A DNA stretch of 64,000 nucleotides from Limisalsivibrio acetivorans (GCF_000421105.1 NZ_ATWF01000002.1:1-64000), one strand, 5' to 3'; shown: positions 24,223 through 32,846, counted from the first letter of the stretch. The notes: generated by a model from the letters alone, not told the origin. Translations and numbers: made by a program.

Positions 24223-24250
24223 AATATAGTCGCAGGGGGTGTTTGTGCAA
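24223..24250 (-). promoter_or_regulatory. Promoter of the 44-residue gene
   Basis: On the minus strand TTGCAC (24250-24245) and TATATT (24228-24223) are 16 nt apart, about 28 nt before the Shine-Dalgarno AAGGAGGT. It lies directly after the ppk1 stop codon (24272). Confidence 0.55.
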
Positions 24251-24271
24251 TAGAAAAAATGAGGTAATGAT

Positions 24272-26281
24272 CTATTCAATCCCGTTATCTATCATATCCT
24301 GCTGACAACCAAAGGGTTTTTCCTTAGAAGATGGCTGCACCTTTTCGTAGACATCCCCCCGCAGCTCCCAGGCTTTGGTATTATCCTCAAGGTTGCATTC
24401 GAGTATCTTTATGAGGAAGCGGCTCGCCTCCTTGTCCTTAACCTCAAATAGCTGTTCCACACGCCTGTCCATGTTTCTTTCCATCCAGTCCGCTGTGGAG
24501 ATGAACACGCGGGGCTTGCCTCCGTTGTGGAAATATACGATCCGGGGGTGTTCAAGAAACCTTCCCACAATGCTGCGAACCTGAATATTCTCGCTAAGCC
24601 CCTTCTCGCCGGCGGTTATCCCGCAGATGCCTCTTATTATCATCTTTATCTTAACCCCCGCACGGGAGGCGTCGTATATCTTTTCCATCAGGGGCTTATC
24701 AATGAGTGAGTTCACCTTGACGATAACCTCCGCCTTCTTCCCCTTTCGGGCGTACTCCATCTCGTTATCGATAAACTCAAGGATCTTCGGCTTGATGTGG
24801 GTCGGGGCGGGATAGAGATGCTTCCATTGAACGTAGTCGGTATACCCCATCAGCATATTGAAGAGGTTCGCACACTCCTCACCCACCTCATCATCGGCGG
24901 TGAGATAGTCTATATCAGTATAAAGATTGGCTGTGGATTCGTTGTAATTTCCGGTGGAGAGATGATTATACCGAACGATCCTCCCCTGCTCCTTTCGAAC
25001 GATCATAAGGTTTTTGGAATGTATCTTAAGCCCTGCGATACCATAGGTTACGATACACCCAGCCTCCTCAAGCTTTGTGGCCCACTCAACGTTTCTCTCT
25101 TCGTCAAAGCGTGCCTTAAGCTCGATTACCACGCAGACCTGCTTACCCGCCCTTGCGGCCTCGGCGAGGGATTCCATTATACTGGAGCCCTTGTTTGCAC
25201 GGTAAAGCGTCATCTTAATGGAGAGAACATCACGATCCCTTGCGGCCACCCGAATCAAACCGGAGATGAGGGCAAAATCGTGGTAAGGGCGGTAGAATAT
25301 GTAGTCCCTCTCCTTGATACGGTCGAAGATTGTTTCATCCGCTTTGAGTCCGTAAGGGATATAGGGTGTGTAGACCGGATAGGCCAGCTCCTTATTTTCG
25401 CCGCTCACAGCAAAAAGAAAGGTGAGATCCAGAGGCTTGTCCACCACATAAACATCCTCATCCTCGAAGTGGATATGCTCTTTAAGTATGCTGAAAACCT
25501 CATCAGGGGCACGTTTGTCTATCTCCACCCGAACAACGTTCCCCTTCTTTCTGGCAGGGAGCTTTTTCTGGATAAGCTTAAGCAGGTCCTCCGCCTCTTC
25601 CTCTTCAACGGAGAGGTCGGCGTTCCTGGTGAGTCGGAGCATATAGCTGTCCTTCACGTCGTAACCGGGGAAGACCCGCTGAAGATACTTTGCAATAATC
25701 TCCTCGGATGTCAGGAAATATGTTCTATGAAGCTTAACCTTGAAAACCCTCTGGAGGTTCTCCGGTATTATTATAATGCTGTAATGCTTTTTGCCATCCT
25801 TCTCAAGCTCCACAAAGATGCAGTGGCGCAGGTTATAGATAAAGGGGAAGGGGTTTGCCGAGCTCAGGGTAACGGGGGAAACGAGGGGCATTATCTCTTC
25901 GGTGAAGATAGATTCAACAATCTCTTCGAGATCCCCTTCAATATTCGGCTCTATAACGATATGGTGCTTTGCGCACTCCTTCTTTACACTGTTGAATATC
26001 GTCTGCTGATCCTTCACAAGCTTATGGCATATATCGGATATCTGGTGCAGAAGCTCTTCGGGGGTATGGCCGGATATGTCTGTTTTGGTATAGCCGGCAT
26101 TAACCTGGTCCATAAGACCGGCGACACGGATCATAAAAAATTCGTCCAGATTGGACGAAAATATGGCAAGAAACTTCAGTTTTTCAAGGAGGGGCACACG
26201 CTCGTCCTCGGCCTCCCTGAGGACACGCTCATTAAAGCCAAGCCAGCTTATCTCCCTGTTGATAAAACGGTAATTACTCAT
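24272..26281 (-). CDS. ppk1: Polyphosphate kinase 1
   Basis: A 669-residue PPK1, which makes polyphosphate from ATP reversibly through a phosphohistidine. Domain order is normal: N domain (NREISWLGFNERVL at the start), head domain, and two phospholipase D-like catalytic domains. The phosphorylated histidine is His421 in the LKIHSKNLMIV segment; HNGGKPRVFISTADWM and DRRVEQLFEV mark the second catalytic domain. It is slightly shorter than the 690-720 typical. The start overlaps the stop of the degenerate ppx gene by eight bases, so it is the last gene of a polyphosphate operon (sixA, CHAD, parA, ppx, ppx-like, ppk1). Confidence 0.96.
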   Translation of the reverse strand: MSNYRFINREISWLGFNERVLREAEDERVPLLEKLKFLAIFSSNLDEFFMIRVAGLMDQVNAGYTKTDISGHTPEELLHQISDICHKLVKDQQTIFNSVKKECAKHHIVIEPNIEGDLEEIVESIFTEEIMPLVSPVTLSSANPFPFIYNLRHCIFVELEKDGKKHYSIIIIPENLQRVFKVKLHRTYFLTSEEIIAKYLQRVFPGYDVKDSYMLRLTRNADLSVEEEEAEDLLKLIQKKLPARKKGNVVRVEIDKRAPDEVFSILKEHIHFEDEDVYVVDKPLDLTFLFAVSGENKELAYPVYTPYIPYGLKADETIFDRIKERDYIFYRPYHDFALISGLIRVAARDRDVLSIKMTLYRANKGSSIMESLAEAARAGKQVCVVIELKARFDEERNVEWATKLEEAGCIVTYGIAGLKIHSKNLMIVRKEQGRIVRYNHLSTGNYNESTANLYTDIDYLTADDEVGEECANLFNMLMGYTDYVQWKHLYPAPTHIKPKILEFIDNEMEYARKGKKAEVIVKVNSLIDKPLMEKIYDASRAGVKIKMIIRGICGITAGEKGLSENIQVRSIVGRFLEHPRIVYFHNGGKPRVFISTADWMERNMDRRVEQLFEVKDKEASRFLIKILECNLEDNTKAWELRGDVYEKVQPSSKEKPFGCQQDMIDNGIE

Positions 26282-27791
26282 AAAGAATCCTCGTCTCCAG
26301 TTCTATAGGTATACCGAAGGTCTCTATAAAAAGCTCCTTCTTCTGCTCGAACGTAATCTTCTCAAGGTATGGAACCTTCTTTGTCCTTGCGGATATAAGA
26401 ATCCGGTTGTTCGCCACCTGAACATCGAAATCGATAATAAGCTGCATGTGGCTGGTATCAAGGGCATCCGCAATACGCAGCATGCTCTCAAGCTTACGTA
26501 TAATCAGCTGGGTATCTATATCAAGATAGCTGAATCGCTTGCCGAGTGACTGCTCAGGCTCGTTTCGGTGCATAAGCACAAGGAATGCGACTATCGTAAC
26601 CTGATCCTTGCTGAAACCGGGCATATCGAGTGCGTTTGCAATATAGTAGGAGTGTTCATGGTGCATCTTTGCATCGATAAAGTAGCCTATATCGTGGAGG
26701 ATGGCCCCCGCTTCCAGAAGTATGCGCTCCTTGTTCCCCATGTTGTGCAGTTCGCTGAGGGAATCAAATAGCTTGGTGGCAAAACCGGCCACTGTTTTTG
26801 CATGGAGCTTATCGAAGTTGAACCGCTCCCCCATGAAATAGAGTGTTTTGCGAAGTCTGGTGTTAAAACCCGTATCATTAACCGACTTCGAGTAGTAGCG
26901 TGTCATGATATGGGGAAAGGTAAGACGGGAGAAACGGAGCCTGTCGGACTTAACGTAGCTGAGAAGCCGCAGATACATCTCAAGCATGGGAACAAGGACC
27001 TTCGCCTCGTTCATCCTGATGCCGAGATCCATCATATTCTCCTGGGAAGGTTTGTCCTTAACCTGTTCGTAGAGCTCTTCAAGCTGTTTGCGCATGAAGA
27101 AGTTATCCTCAGGCTTGAATATGCTGAGAAGGGTGTTAACCGAGCTTCCCGAGCAAACTATATACTTAATGCTCATATCCCCGCCGAGGGAAGAGCTTAT
27201 GGTGGTAAACATCGTTTTCACATACTGCCTGTAGGCCTTGTGGCGGCTGTGGATGGGGATATGCTTGAATATCTCCCGCAGGCGCAGGCTCCCGTAGGGA
27301 AGGGTTCCGGAGAATATACTTACTCCGTCCTTGATTATATTCAATGAGACGTTACCGCTTGATATATTTGCGAAGATAACGCCCTTTCTCTCGTATTTAT
27401 CGAAATCCGGTATATCGTTCTTAACGCCTATGTATTTAACATAGACCTCTTCGGAGGGGTCCACAACATCCAGCTTAATGCCGGTTTTCTGGAATATATG
27501 GTCTATGAGGAAATAACGGTTTCTCGCCTCACGCACACCGCTGGTGCAGACGCACTTGTAGTTCTTCTTAATTCCGAACTCGTCCAGCTTGTTGCGGAAG
27601 TTCTGCATTATCCGGGTGGCTTTGTACACATTATCAAGGGTGATGTAGCCCTTTGTGAACGTGTCCTTCCCAAGCCCGAGGGGCTTTACGAGGGTTTCAA
27701 GCACCCTCTCCTCCCCGTCACGATACTCGCAGATGATCATCCGGAAGGCACTGGCACCGATGTTGATTGAGGCAAAAAGTCCGTTTTTCAT
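26274..27791 (-). CDS. Degenerate Ppx/GppA-like protein with intact HD domain
   Basis: A 505-residue paralogue of the upstream exopolyphosphatase. The N-terminal half keeps the actin-like fold outline but the phosphate-binding loops have changed: the usual DIGSNS-type loop reads NIGAS (Asn10-Ile-Gly-Ala-Ser) and the DIGGGS-type loop reads NISSGN (Asn142 onward), so both key aspartates are replaced. A Glu-Glu pair (114-115) remains near the catalytic-glutamate site. The C-terminal half is an HD domain whose motif is intact (LLEAGAILHDIGYFI, and the MHHEHSYYI histidines). It is therefore probably not a normal exopolyphosphatase; it may be a polyphosphate- or nucleotide-binding regulator or rely on its HD domain. 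It overlaps ppx by four bases and ppk1 by eight. Confidence 0.85.
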   Translation of the reverse strand: MKNGLFASINIGASAFRMIICEYRDGEERVLETLVKPLGLGKDTFTKGYITLDNVYKATRIMQNFRNKLDEFGIKKNYKCVCTSGVREARNRYFLIDHIFQKTGIKLDVVDPSEEVYVKYIGVKNDIPDFDKYERKGVIFANISSGNVSLNIIKDGVSIFSGTLPYGSLRLREIFKHIPIHSRHKAYRQYVKTMFTTISSSLGGDMSIKYIVCSGSSVNTLLSIFKPEDNFFMRKQLEELYEQVKDKPSQENMMDLGIRMNEAKVLVPMLEMYLRLLSYVKSDRLRFSRLTFPHIMTRYYSKSVNDTGFNTRLRKTLYFMGERFNFDKLHAKTVAGFATKLFDSLSELHNMGNKERILLEAGAILHDIGYFIDAKMHHEHSYYIANALDMPGFSKDQVTIVAFLVLMHRNEPEQSLGKRFSYLDIDTQLIIRKLESMLRIADALDTSHMQLIIDFDVQVANNRILISARTKKVPYLEKITFEQKKELFIETFGIPIELETRILYE

Positions 27792-29314
27792 TTAAACACA
27801 ATCTCTTTGTTAATTGTTTCCTCCAAGATGTCCTTCTTGATATCCACCTTCCTAAGTTCCATGGAAACATCCGCACCGGAGACGACCTTAATATTCATCT
27901 CCTTTTTGGATGACTTGATTTCCAGTTCCTTAACATGGGACCTGTGGGAACGGTCCAGGGCATCTGCTATGCGGAGTATTCCCGCAAGAACGGCAACCTT
28001 CTTCTTCTGAGAGGAGCTGAGACCCCTGTAGTATCTATGCTTTTCCTGCGGCCCCTTCTTTCTATGGTATCTGGCGATATTGCCTATAAGCACAATCTCG
28101 TCATGGTCATACCCGATGAGGTCGGAGTTCATAATAAGGTACTGCGAGTGTCTGTGGTGCTTGGAGTATGATATATAGTTGCCGATATCGTGGAGGAGTG
28201 CCGCAGCTTCAAGGAGCTGCCAGTCATCGGAAGTGAGCTTCTCCTCCTCTGCCACTGAATCAAAGAGCTTCTGGCAGAGCCTGCACACCTGCCTTGCATG
28301 ACGCTCCTCAAAGAGGAACTTGTTCCCTATCTCTATGAGCCTTGAGTGTCGAATATCATCAAGGTTCTGCTGGAAGGGGAGCTCGATCCCCATGGAGTTG
28401 ACAGTGTCGATGGTAAGCCCTGTACGCAGGCCGCCACTGAGGGTGTAAAAGCCCTCCCGCTCGGCATGCTCAAGGACGATATCCACCTGCATGGCGGCGG
28501 CAAGTATTATATCCGCCCTCTTCTCCTCCATACCTTCAACCTCGATACGCTCCTTGACACTCATGTTGCGGAAATCGCTGATGAAACGCTTGAGGTACTT
28601 TCGCTCAACGTACTTAACCGCCCTGTCGAGCCTCGCCTTCTTCTCAATATAGTTTATGGTGGCCAGGTTTCCCATGGAGCCGCCAGTGCATATTATTATA
28701 TCGATCTTATCATCAATATTAAGCTTTTTAATCTCCTCACGGTAAAGATCCTTAAGCTCCTGCACTTCCGAGGACTTTGGAGGATCACCCTTGAGGTACT
28801 GCCTCGTGAGACGGTTGCACCCAAGCTCAAGGGAGACAGCCCGCTCCAGTACACCTTTGCGTACAAAGGAATATTCCGCACTTCCGCCCCCGATATCAAG
28901 AACGAGTGCATTGTACTTGGTGAGCTGAAAGTTTGCCGTTGCGGCTATACACGTGAACCTCGCCTCGTCTTCACCGCTGATAACCTCAACGTTGAAACCG
29001 CAGGTTTCACGAATCTTATCGATAACCTCTTCGAAGTTATCCGCACCCCTGAAGGAAGCGGTGGCTACAGCACGGATGGTGTCCACCTTCCAGTGCTCCA
29101 CGATACTGCGAACCTCACGCAGGCTCGCCAGAAGACGCTCAAGGGCGGGCTCTGTTATCCTGCCGTAGTTAAAAACCTCATCGCCAAGACGTACTGATTC
29201 CTTATATTCCTCAACTACTTTATAGCTTTTATCCTTTAATTCTGAGACCTGAAGTCGCACAGTATTACTGCCAATATCAACAACAGCGACACTCGTTAAA
29301 TCAAGCTGAAGCAT
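27788..29314 (-). CDS. ppx: Exopolyphosphatase / guanosine pentaphosphatase (Ppx/GppA)
   Basis: A 508-residue Ppx/GppA enzyme that releases phosphate from polyphosphate ends, or converts pppGpp to ppGpp. The actin-like fold shows both phosphate loops intact: VVDIGSNTVRL at the N terminus and LDIGGGSAEYSF near residue 145, with ISGEDEAR supplying the catalytic glutamate region and TGGSMGNLA the adenosine-like loop. The C-terminal HD domain (LLHDIGNYI, HHRHSQYLI) is complete. The start at 29314 is preferred over an ATG 66 nt upstream because AGGAGTG lies six bases before it and the extension is not family-like. The stop overlaps the start of the degenerate paralogue (ATGA). Confidence 0.93.
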   Translation of the reverse strand: MLQLDLTSVAVVDIGSNTVRLQVSELKDKSYKVVEEYKESVRLGDEVFNYGRITEPALERLLASLREVRSIVEHWKVDTIRAVATASFRGADNFEEVIDKIRETCGFNVEVISGEDEARFTCIAATANFQLTKYNALVLDIGGGSAEYSFVRKGVLERAVSLELGCNRLTRQYLKGDPPKSSEVQELKDLYREEIKKLNIDDKIDIIICTGGSMGNLATINYIEKKARLDRAVKYVERKYLKRFISDFRNMSVKERIEVEGMEEKRADIILAAAMQVDIVLEHAEREGFYTLSGGLRTGLTIDTVNSMGIELPFQQNLDDIRHSRLIEIGNKFLFEERHARQVCRLCQKLFDSVAEEEKLTSDDWQLLEAAALLHDIGNYISYSKHHRHSQYLIMNSDLIGYDHDEIVLIGNIARYHRKKGPQEKHRYYRGLSSSQKKKVAVLAGILRIADALDRSHRSHVKELEIKSSKKEMNIKVVSGADVSMELRKVDIKKDILEETINKEIVFK

Positions 29315-29426
29315 TCTCACTCCTAATAGCAATACGTGTCCCCATGAAAGGGACTGATCAGCATACAGATTCGTATACACCGGTTATAAAGATGCAATAA
29401 CGATGTTAAATGTTTGTCAGGTGATA

Positions 29427-30167
29427 TCAGAGAATAGCCTCAAGCTCTTCCCAGAGTGTTTTATACGCTCTGGAAGCCCTGCACCACGGGCTGAAAGCCC
29501 CCACCGGTTCACGGTTTGTCCCCATACGCTCAACATCTGCAGAATAGGGGATGAAGCTTTCAAGAAGCTTAATCCGCTTTATACCCGGATCCTCCATAAC
29601 CTCCCTGTGGATCTTCTTCCTTCTATCCACCATAGAGAAGAACAGAGCGGGGCGAACCTTCTTCATATCATTCTCTTTGAGGTATGAAGTGAGCATCTCG
29701 CTTGTTCTCTGGGAGAGAACAGTGGGTATTATCGGAACGGCAAGAATGTCTGCCGCCTGGATAAGAGCCTCTGAGAGAAGTGTTATCCCGGGGGGTGCAT
29801 CAAGTATAACAACATCGTACTCATCCTGTAAAGGCTTCAGAATATCCCCAATGCGCTTCTTCGACTTATCCTCCGCATCGAGAAATATATCCAGCTTCCG
29901 GTAAGAGAAGTCGGAGGGGATAATGTCGAGGTTCTCATAGTCCGTCGCCTTGATATCATCATCGATATCACGCTTACCCTGAACGGTCTTTTTTATACCC
30001 TTCTTTATCTTCGGCTTAACACGGAAATAAAAGGTAGCCGCCGCCTGGGGGTCGAGATCCCATATAAGAACCTTCTTACCCGCCTTAGCGGCATAATATG
30101 CCAGATTAACCGAGGCGGCTGTCTTTCCGACACCCCCCTTAATACTGTAAACTGCGATTGTTTTCAT
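29427..30167 (-). CDS. ParA/MinD-family ATPase, orphan (no ParB), in polyphosphate operon
   Basis: A 246-residue ParA-type ATPase. It has the deviant Walker A motif KGGVGKT with the signature lysine Lys10, Walker A' VLIWDLDPQAAAT, and Walker B VVILDAPPGI. There is no N-terminal DNA-binding extension, so it is of the short ParA/McdA type that binds nucleoid DNA nonspecifically and pulls cargo along it. No parB or parS is nearby. Its ATG overlaps the stop of the CHAD gene (ATGA), and ppx follows 112 nt later. ParA-like proteins position carboxysomes, chemoreceptors and storage granules in other bacteria, so a natural inference is positioning of polyphosphate granules with the CHAD protein as adaptor. 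Confidence 0.88.
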   Translation of the reverse strand: MKTIAVYSIKGGVGKTAASVNLAYYAAKAGKKVLIWDLDPQAAATFYFRVKPKIKKGIKKTVQGKRDIDDDIKATDYENLDIIPSDFSYRKLDIFLDAEDKSKKRIGDILKPLQDEYDVVILDAPPGITLLSEALIQAADILAVPIIPTVLSQRTSEMLTSYLKENDMKKVRPALFFSMVDRRKKIHREVMEDPGIKRIKLLESFIPYSADVERMGTNREPVGAFSPWCRASRAYKTLWEELEAIL

Positions 30168-31663
30168 TTTTTCAACATCTCTTCCACTTTATTCTGCATC
30201 TTTTCACGGATAAACCTCTTCACTAGTCCGAGGCCTTTCATCCTCTCCTCCATCTGTTTTTCGGAGAGTATCTTTATAAGATAGCCAGCCGCCATGGATA
30301 CCGGCGCCGGATCATCTACCTTCTGCTTCACTTCCTCCACAAAGGTATAGAGCTCCTCCTGCTGAACCTCATAGTCCTGGTGCGAACCGAGGGAGTCCTG
30401 CAGTTTTTTCAGCTCTGATATAAATTTTGAGGAATCCTTCCCCGGGTAAAGCACACCAAAAAACTCAAGGAGATAACGAAGTTTTTTGCAGTCTATGCGT
30501 ATCTTGTGATAGTCATCCGCAGGAGAATCCTCTGAGAGTTTACCACCCTTTTTAATGACTTTTCCATAAGCTTTAGCTATACCCTCAGCAGCCAGCTCCC
30601 GAACAGGCATAGCGCCCTTTTCGGTTCTTTCGGCATCCATTCCGCCTGTGAGGAAGCTGCGCCAATCCTCTTTTATCTTATGATATTCAGAGGATTCCAG
30701 ATATTCGGCAAGGCTCTTCTGTTCCCTTTTTCTGGTCTGCTCAAGCATCTTCTCCAGAGGCTCAAGGCCGTTTTCCATGGATAGGGGGAGAAGCTCCCTG
30801 TACTCCTGCATCATATGGGCGTAAACATCCAGATCCCTGGGCTGGTTCGTAACCTTCTGCACGTCCTTAAAATCCGCCCGGAATCTGTTTGTAATCCCCT
30901 CAGGGAAAACACCCTTAAGCATGGCAAGGGCGGAGCGTGTCCTGCGGACGGATACTCGGAAATCGTGTAGGAACTCTATATCGAGCCCGAGCTTTGTTCC
31001 CTCCTCATTCATCTCAATTATTTCGAGAAGATCCAGAAGGAAAGATTTAACAGCATCCTCGGCGGGCATCTCAGGTTCATCCGGTGCAGAGACCTTCGTG
31101 CTGTAAGCTCTGGGGTCAAGACCGGAAAGGGTTATGAAGGTGCTGAACTCATCCTCGATAATATCGCCGAACCCGAGTCTTTTAAGAGCTTTATCCGCCT
31201 TTTTAAACTCAGCAGAATAGCCCCTGAGCTCCTGCAGTGAAACCGTATCGAGCTGGGCATCGGTGCTTTTCATTGTTTTGAAAAGGTACCTGGCAACGGT
31301 CTTCCCCTCATCATCGAGAACACTCGCACAATACTGCTTCTCTGTGTAGCTTAGCTTTTCAAGGAGAACTCTGGGGTCGATAACCGGACAAACAATATCC
31401 GCCAGCGGGCTGTCCGGGAGGTCGGAGCAGGATAAAGGTATCTTTGAGACACGGTTCTCCTCAAAGATCCCATCGCCGTGAAGTTCCAGCAACCTGGGTG
31501 AGTAAATGAGCGTTAACCCGGCACGTGCAAGGAGCCAGTCAAAGGCGTCAATGAGTATGCACTCCCTCTCTTCCGTCTCGGAAACACTCAGTTCATAGGG
31601 GGTAAGAGCCTCTTTAAGGCTCTCAAAGTCGATTCTTTCGATACGCTTAGTGATATTTCTCAA
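30164..31663 (-). CDS. CHAD-domain protein with degenerate CYTH-like N terminus
   Basis: A 499-residue protein. The C-terminal 300 residues are a CHAD domain: a helical bundle rich in conserved histidine and basic residues, with the hallmark segments LHDFRVSVRRTRSALAMLKG and YHKIRIDCKKLRYLLEFF, the two halves of the domain. CHAD domains bind polyphosphate and many are found on polyphosphate granules. The N-terminal 190 residues look like a worn CYTH (triphosphate tunnel) domain: the usual YDTFDWRL motif reads IDAFDWLL. The start codon is taken as TTG at 31663, preceded by AAGGA at six bases and located 10 nt after the sixA stop; a longer in-frame extension would overlap sixA by about 90 bases and is less likely. 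Confidence 0.88.
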   Translation of the reverse strand: MRNITKRIERIDFESLKEALTPYELSVSETEERECILIDAFDWLLARAGLTLIYSPRLLELHGDGIFEENRVSKIPLSCSDLPDSPLADIVCPVIDPRVLLEKLSYTEKQYCASVLDDEGKTVARYLFKTMKSTDAQLDTVSLQELRGYSAEFKKADKALKRLGFGDIIEDEFSTFITLSGLDPRAYSTKVSAPDEPEMPAEDAVKSFLLDLLEIIEMNEEGTKLGLDIEFLHDFRVSVRRTRSALAMLKGVFPEGITNRFRADFKDVQKVTNQPRDLDVYAHMMQEYRELLPLSMENGLEPLEKMLEQTRKREQKSLAEYLESSEYHKIKEDWRSFLTGGMDAERTEKGAMPVRELAAEGIAKAYGKVIKKGGKLSEDSPADDYHKIRIDCKKLRYLLEFFGVLYPGKDSSKFISELKKLQDSLGSHQDYEVQQEELYTFVEEVKQKVDDPAPVSMAAGYLIKILSEKQMEERMKGLGLVKRFIREKMQNKVEEMLKK

Positions 31664-31673
31664 GGCATTTCCT

Positions 31674-32132
31674 TCAGCACAGTAACACCTTCTGCTGAAC
31701 GAGGTTGACCAGAAATCTGTTTTCAACATGACAGATAGAGCCTTTCTTAAGGACAACATTCATCGCACTGCCGGAAATATAGTAGGATATAAATTCGGAC
31801 ATATCCGGCTCATGCCCGACAAAGGCAACTGTTTCGTACGATGAGTATTTCTGCACCATTTCCATGTAGTCGGAAACGGAGGCTCCGGGGTTTAGCTTGG
31901 GCTCCCTGTGTATTTGAAGCCCTGTCAGTTCGGTGATAATCTCTGCGGTCTGTACGGATCTTACAGCCTCGGAAGAAATCAGGATATCCGGCTCGGGATA
32001 AAGCTCAAAGAAGTTCTTGAAAGCCTTCTCCCCTCTTGTTACACCCTTTTCAACCAGCGGCCTTTCGAGATCAGAACCTTTCCAGTCGTAACGTTCGGCA
32101 GCATGTCCGTGCCTTATGAAGTATTGTCGCAT
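31674..32132 (-). CDS. sixA: SixA-like phosphohistidine phosphatase
   Basis: A 152-residue histidine phosphatase of the SixA branch. It has the catalytic RHGHA motif at residues 8-12 (usually RHGEA), the second arginine in ISSEAVRSVQTAEII and the catalytic histidine in FVGHEPDMSEFI. SixA removes phosphate from histidine residues of phosphotransfer proteins in E. coli. In many bacteria it is encoded beside CHAD, ppx or ppk genes, as here, which suggests a link with polyphosphate or phosphohistidine on PPK. AAGGTGA precedes the ATG. It is the first gene of the operon. Confidence 0.9.
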   Translation of the reverse strand: MRQYFIRHGHAAERYDWKGSDLERPLVEKGVTRGEKAFKNFFELYPEPDILISSEAVRSVQTAEIITELTGLQIHREPKLNPGASVSDYMEMVQKYSSYETVAFVGHEPDMSEFISYYISGSAMNVVLKKGSICHVENRFLVNLVQQKVLLC

Positions 32133-32156
32133 CCGTTCACCTTATATTAGAATATC

Positions 32157-32180
32157 ATTATAATTGCTGTTTTAACAGCA
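32157..32180 (-). promoter_or_regulatory. Candidate promoter/operator of the polyphosphate operon
   Basis: On the minus strand a perfect TATAAT (32162-32157) lies 25 nt before sixA. Immediately upstream, in the -35/-10 spacer position, is the palindrome TGCTGT-TAAA-ACAGCA (32180-32165). The -35 element is poor, as expected for a regulated promoter, so the palindrome may be an activator or repressor site. Confidence 0.45.
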
Positions 32181-32347
32181 TTTTTAAAACTATTTTCGAG
32201 CTTTTAGGCCGAATTTTCCAGATATTTTGATATTTTGACATTTTCTTAACGTTTTATACCTATAAAATATATTCAATAATTATCCCACCTTGTAGAATTT
32301 CAGTATGATTACATAAAAAGTAGCCTTATAGTTGAAGTAGTTGTGTG

Positions 32348-32353
32348 TATAAT
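32348..32353 (+). promoter_or_regulatory. Candidate -10 element for the SRPBCC gene
   Basis: A perfect TATAAT (32348-32353) with a weak -35 (TTATAG, near 32326). The expected start near 32360 gives a 30-nt leader to the TTG start at 32391 that contains GGGAGG (32377-32382). Confidence 0.4.
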
Positions 32354-32390
32354 GTGAAATAATCTTAAAATGTACAGGGAGGTTTTCTTC

Positions 32391-32846
32391 TTGAGGATCA
32401 ATACTATAGAAAGAACTCAGCTCATCGGCACCGATATAGAATCCGCCTGGGATTTTTTCTCTGATCCATCAAAACTTGCAGAGATAACGCCGGACTGGTT
32501 GAATTTCCGTGTGGTCTCACCACTCGCGCCGAGGATGTATGAGGGTATGATTGTAGAATACCGCATTAAACCCTTTGCAGGGGTATCTGTCCAATGGGTC
32601 ACAGAGATAACCCATGTGGATGAACCTGGGTTCTTCGTTGACGAACAGCGTTTCGGGCCATATAAGTTCTGGCACCATAAGCATTTCTTTGAAGAAACTG
32701 AGAATGGCGTGCTGATGAGCGACAGCGTCCACTACAGCCTCGGCTTCGGCCCCGCAGGCAGCCTAATACACCACTTTTATGTTCGAAAGAAGCTGGAAGA
32801 GATCTTCGATTACAGATACGAAAAACTCGAAAGGATTTTCGGATAA
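32391..32846 (+). CDS. SRPBCC-family protein (START/Bet v1 fold)
   Basis: A 151-residue cyclase/dehydrase-like SRPBCC protein, a helix-grip fold with a deep hydrophobic pocket. The segments AWDFFSDPSKLAEITPDWLNF near the N terminus and GPYKFWHHKHFFEE and the VHYSLGFGPAG stretch are typical of the branch often annotated as ligand-binding SRPBCC. The TTG at 32391 with GGGAGG eight bases upstream is preferred over an ATG at 32370 that has no ribosome binding site. Ligand and pathway are unknown. It is followed after 82 nt by the radical SAM gene, which has its own likely promoter. Confidence 0.82.
   Translation: MRINTIERTQLIGTDIESAWDFFSDPSKLAEITPDWLNFRVVSPLAPRMYEGMIVEYRIKPFAGVSVQWVTEITHVDEPGFFVDEQRFGPYKFWHHKHFFEETENGVLMSDSVHYSLGFGPAGSLIHHFYVRKKLEEIFDYRYEKLERIFG

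Noticed and set aside
24797-26308. Long open frame (about 500 codons) antisense to ppk1
   Set aside because: It mirrors the codon pattern of ppk1 on the other strand, has no recognisable domain and would overlap a certain gene fully. Similar mirror frames lie opposite thrS, ppx and the large kinase.
29315-29380. 22-residue N-terminal extension of Ppx
   Set aside because: The internal ATG at 29314 has a good ribosome binding site and matches the family start; the extension does not.
31664-31759. 32-residue N-terminal extension of the CHAD protein overlapping sixA
   Set aside because: A TTG start just after the sixA stop has proper Shine-Dalgarno spacing; the extension only reads the sixA end in another frame.
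32230-32262. Pho-box-like direct repeat (TTGACAT/TTAACGT) near the polyphosphate operon
   Set aside because: Only one imperfect pair, AT-rich background, and the match to the PhoB consensus is poor.
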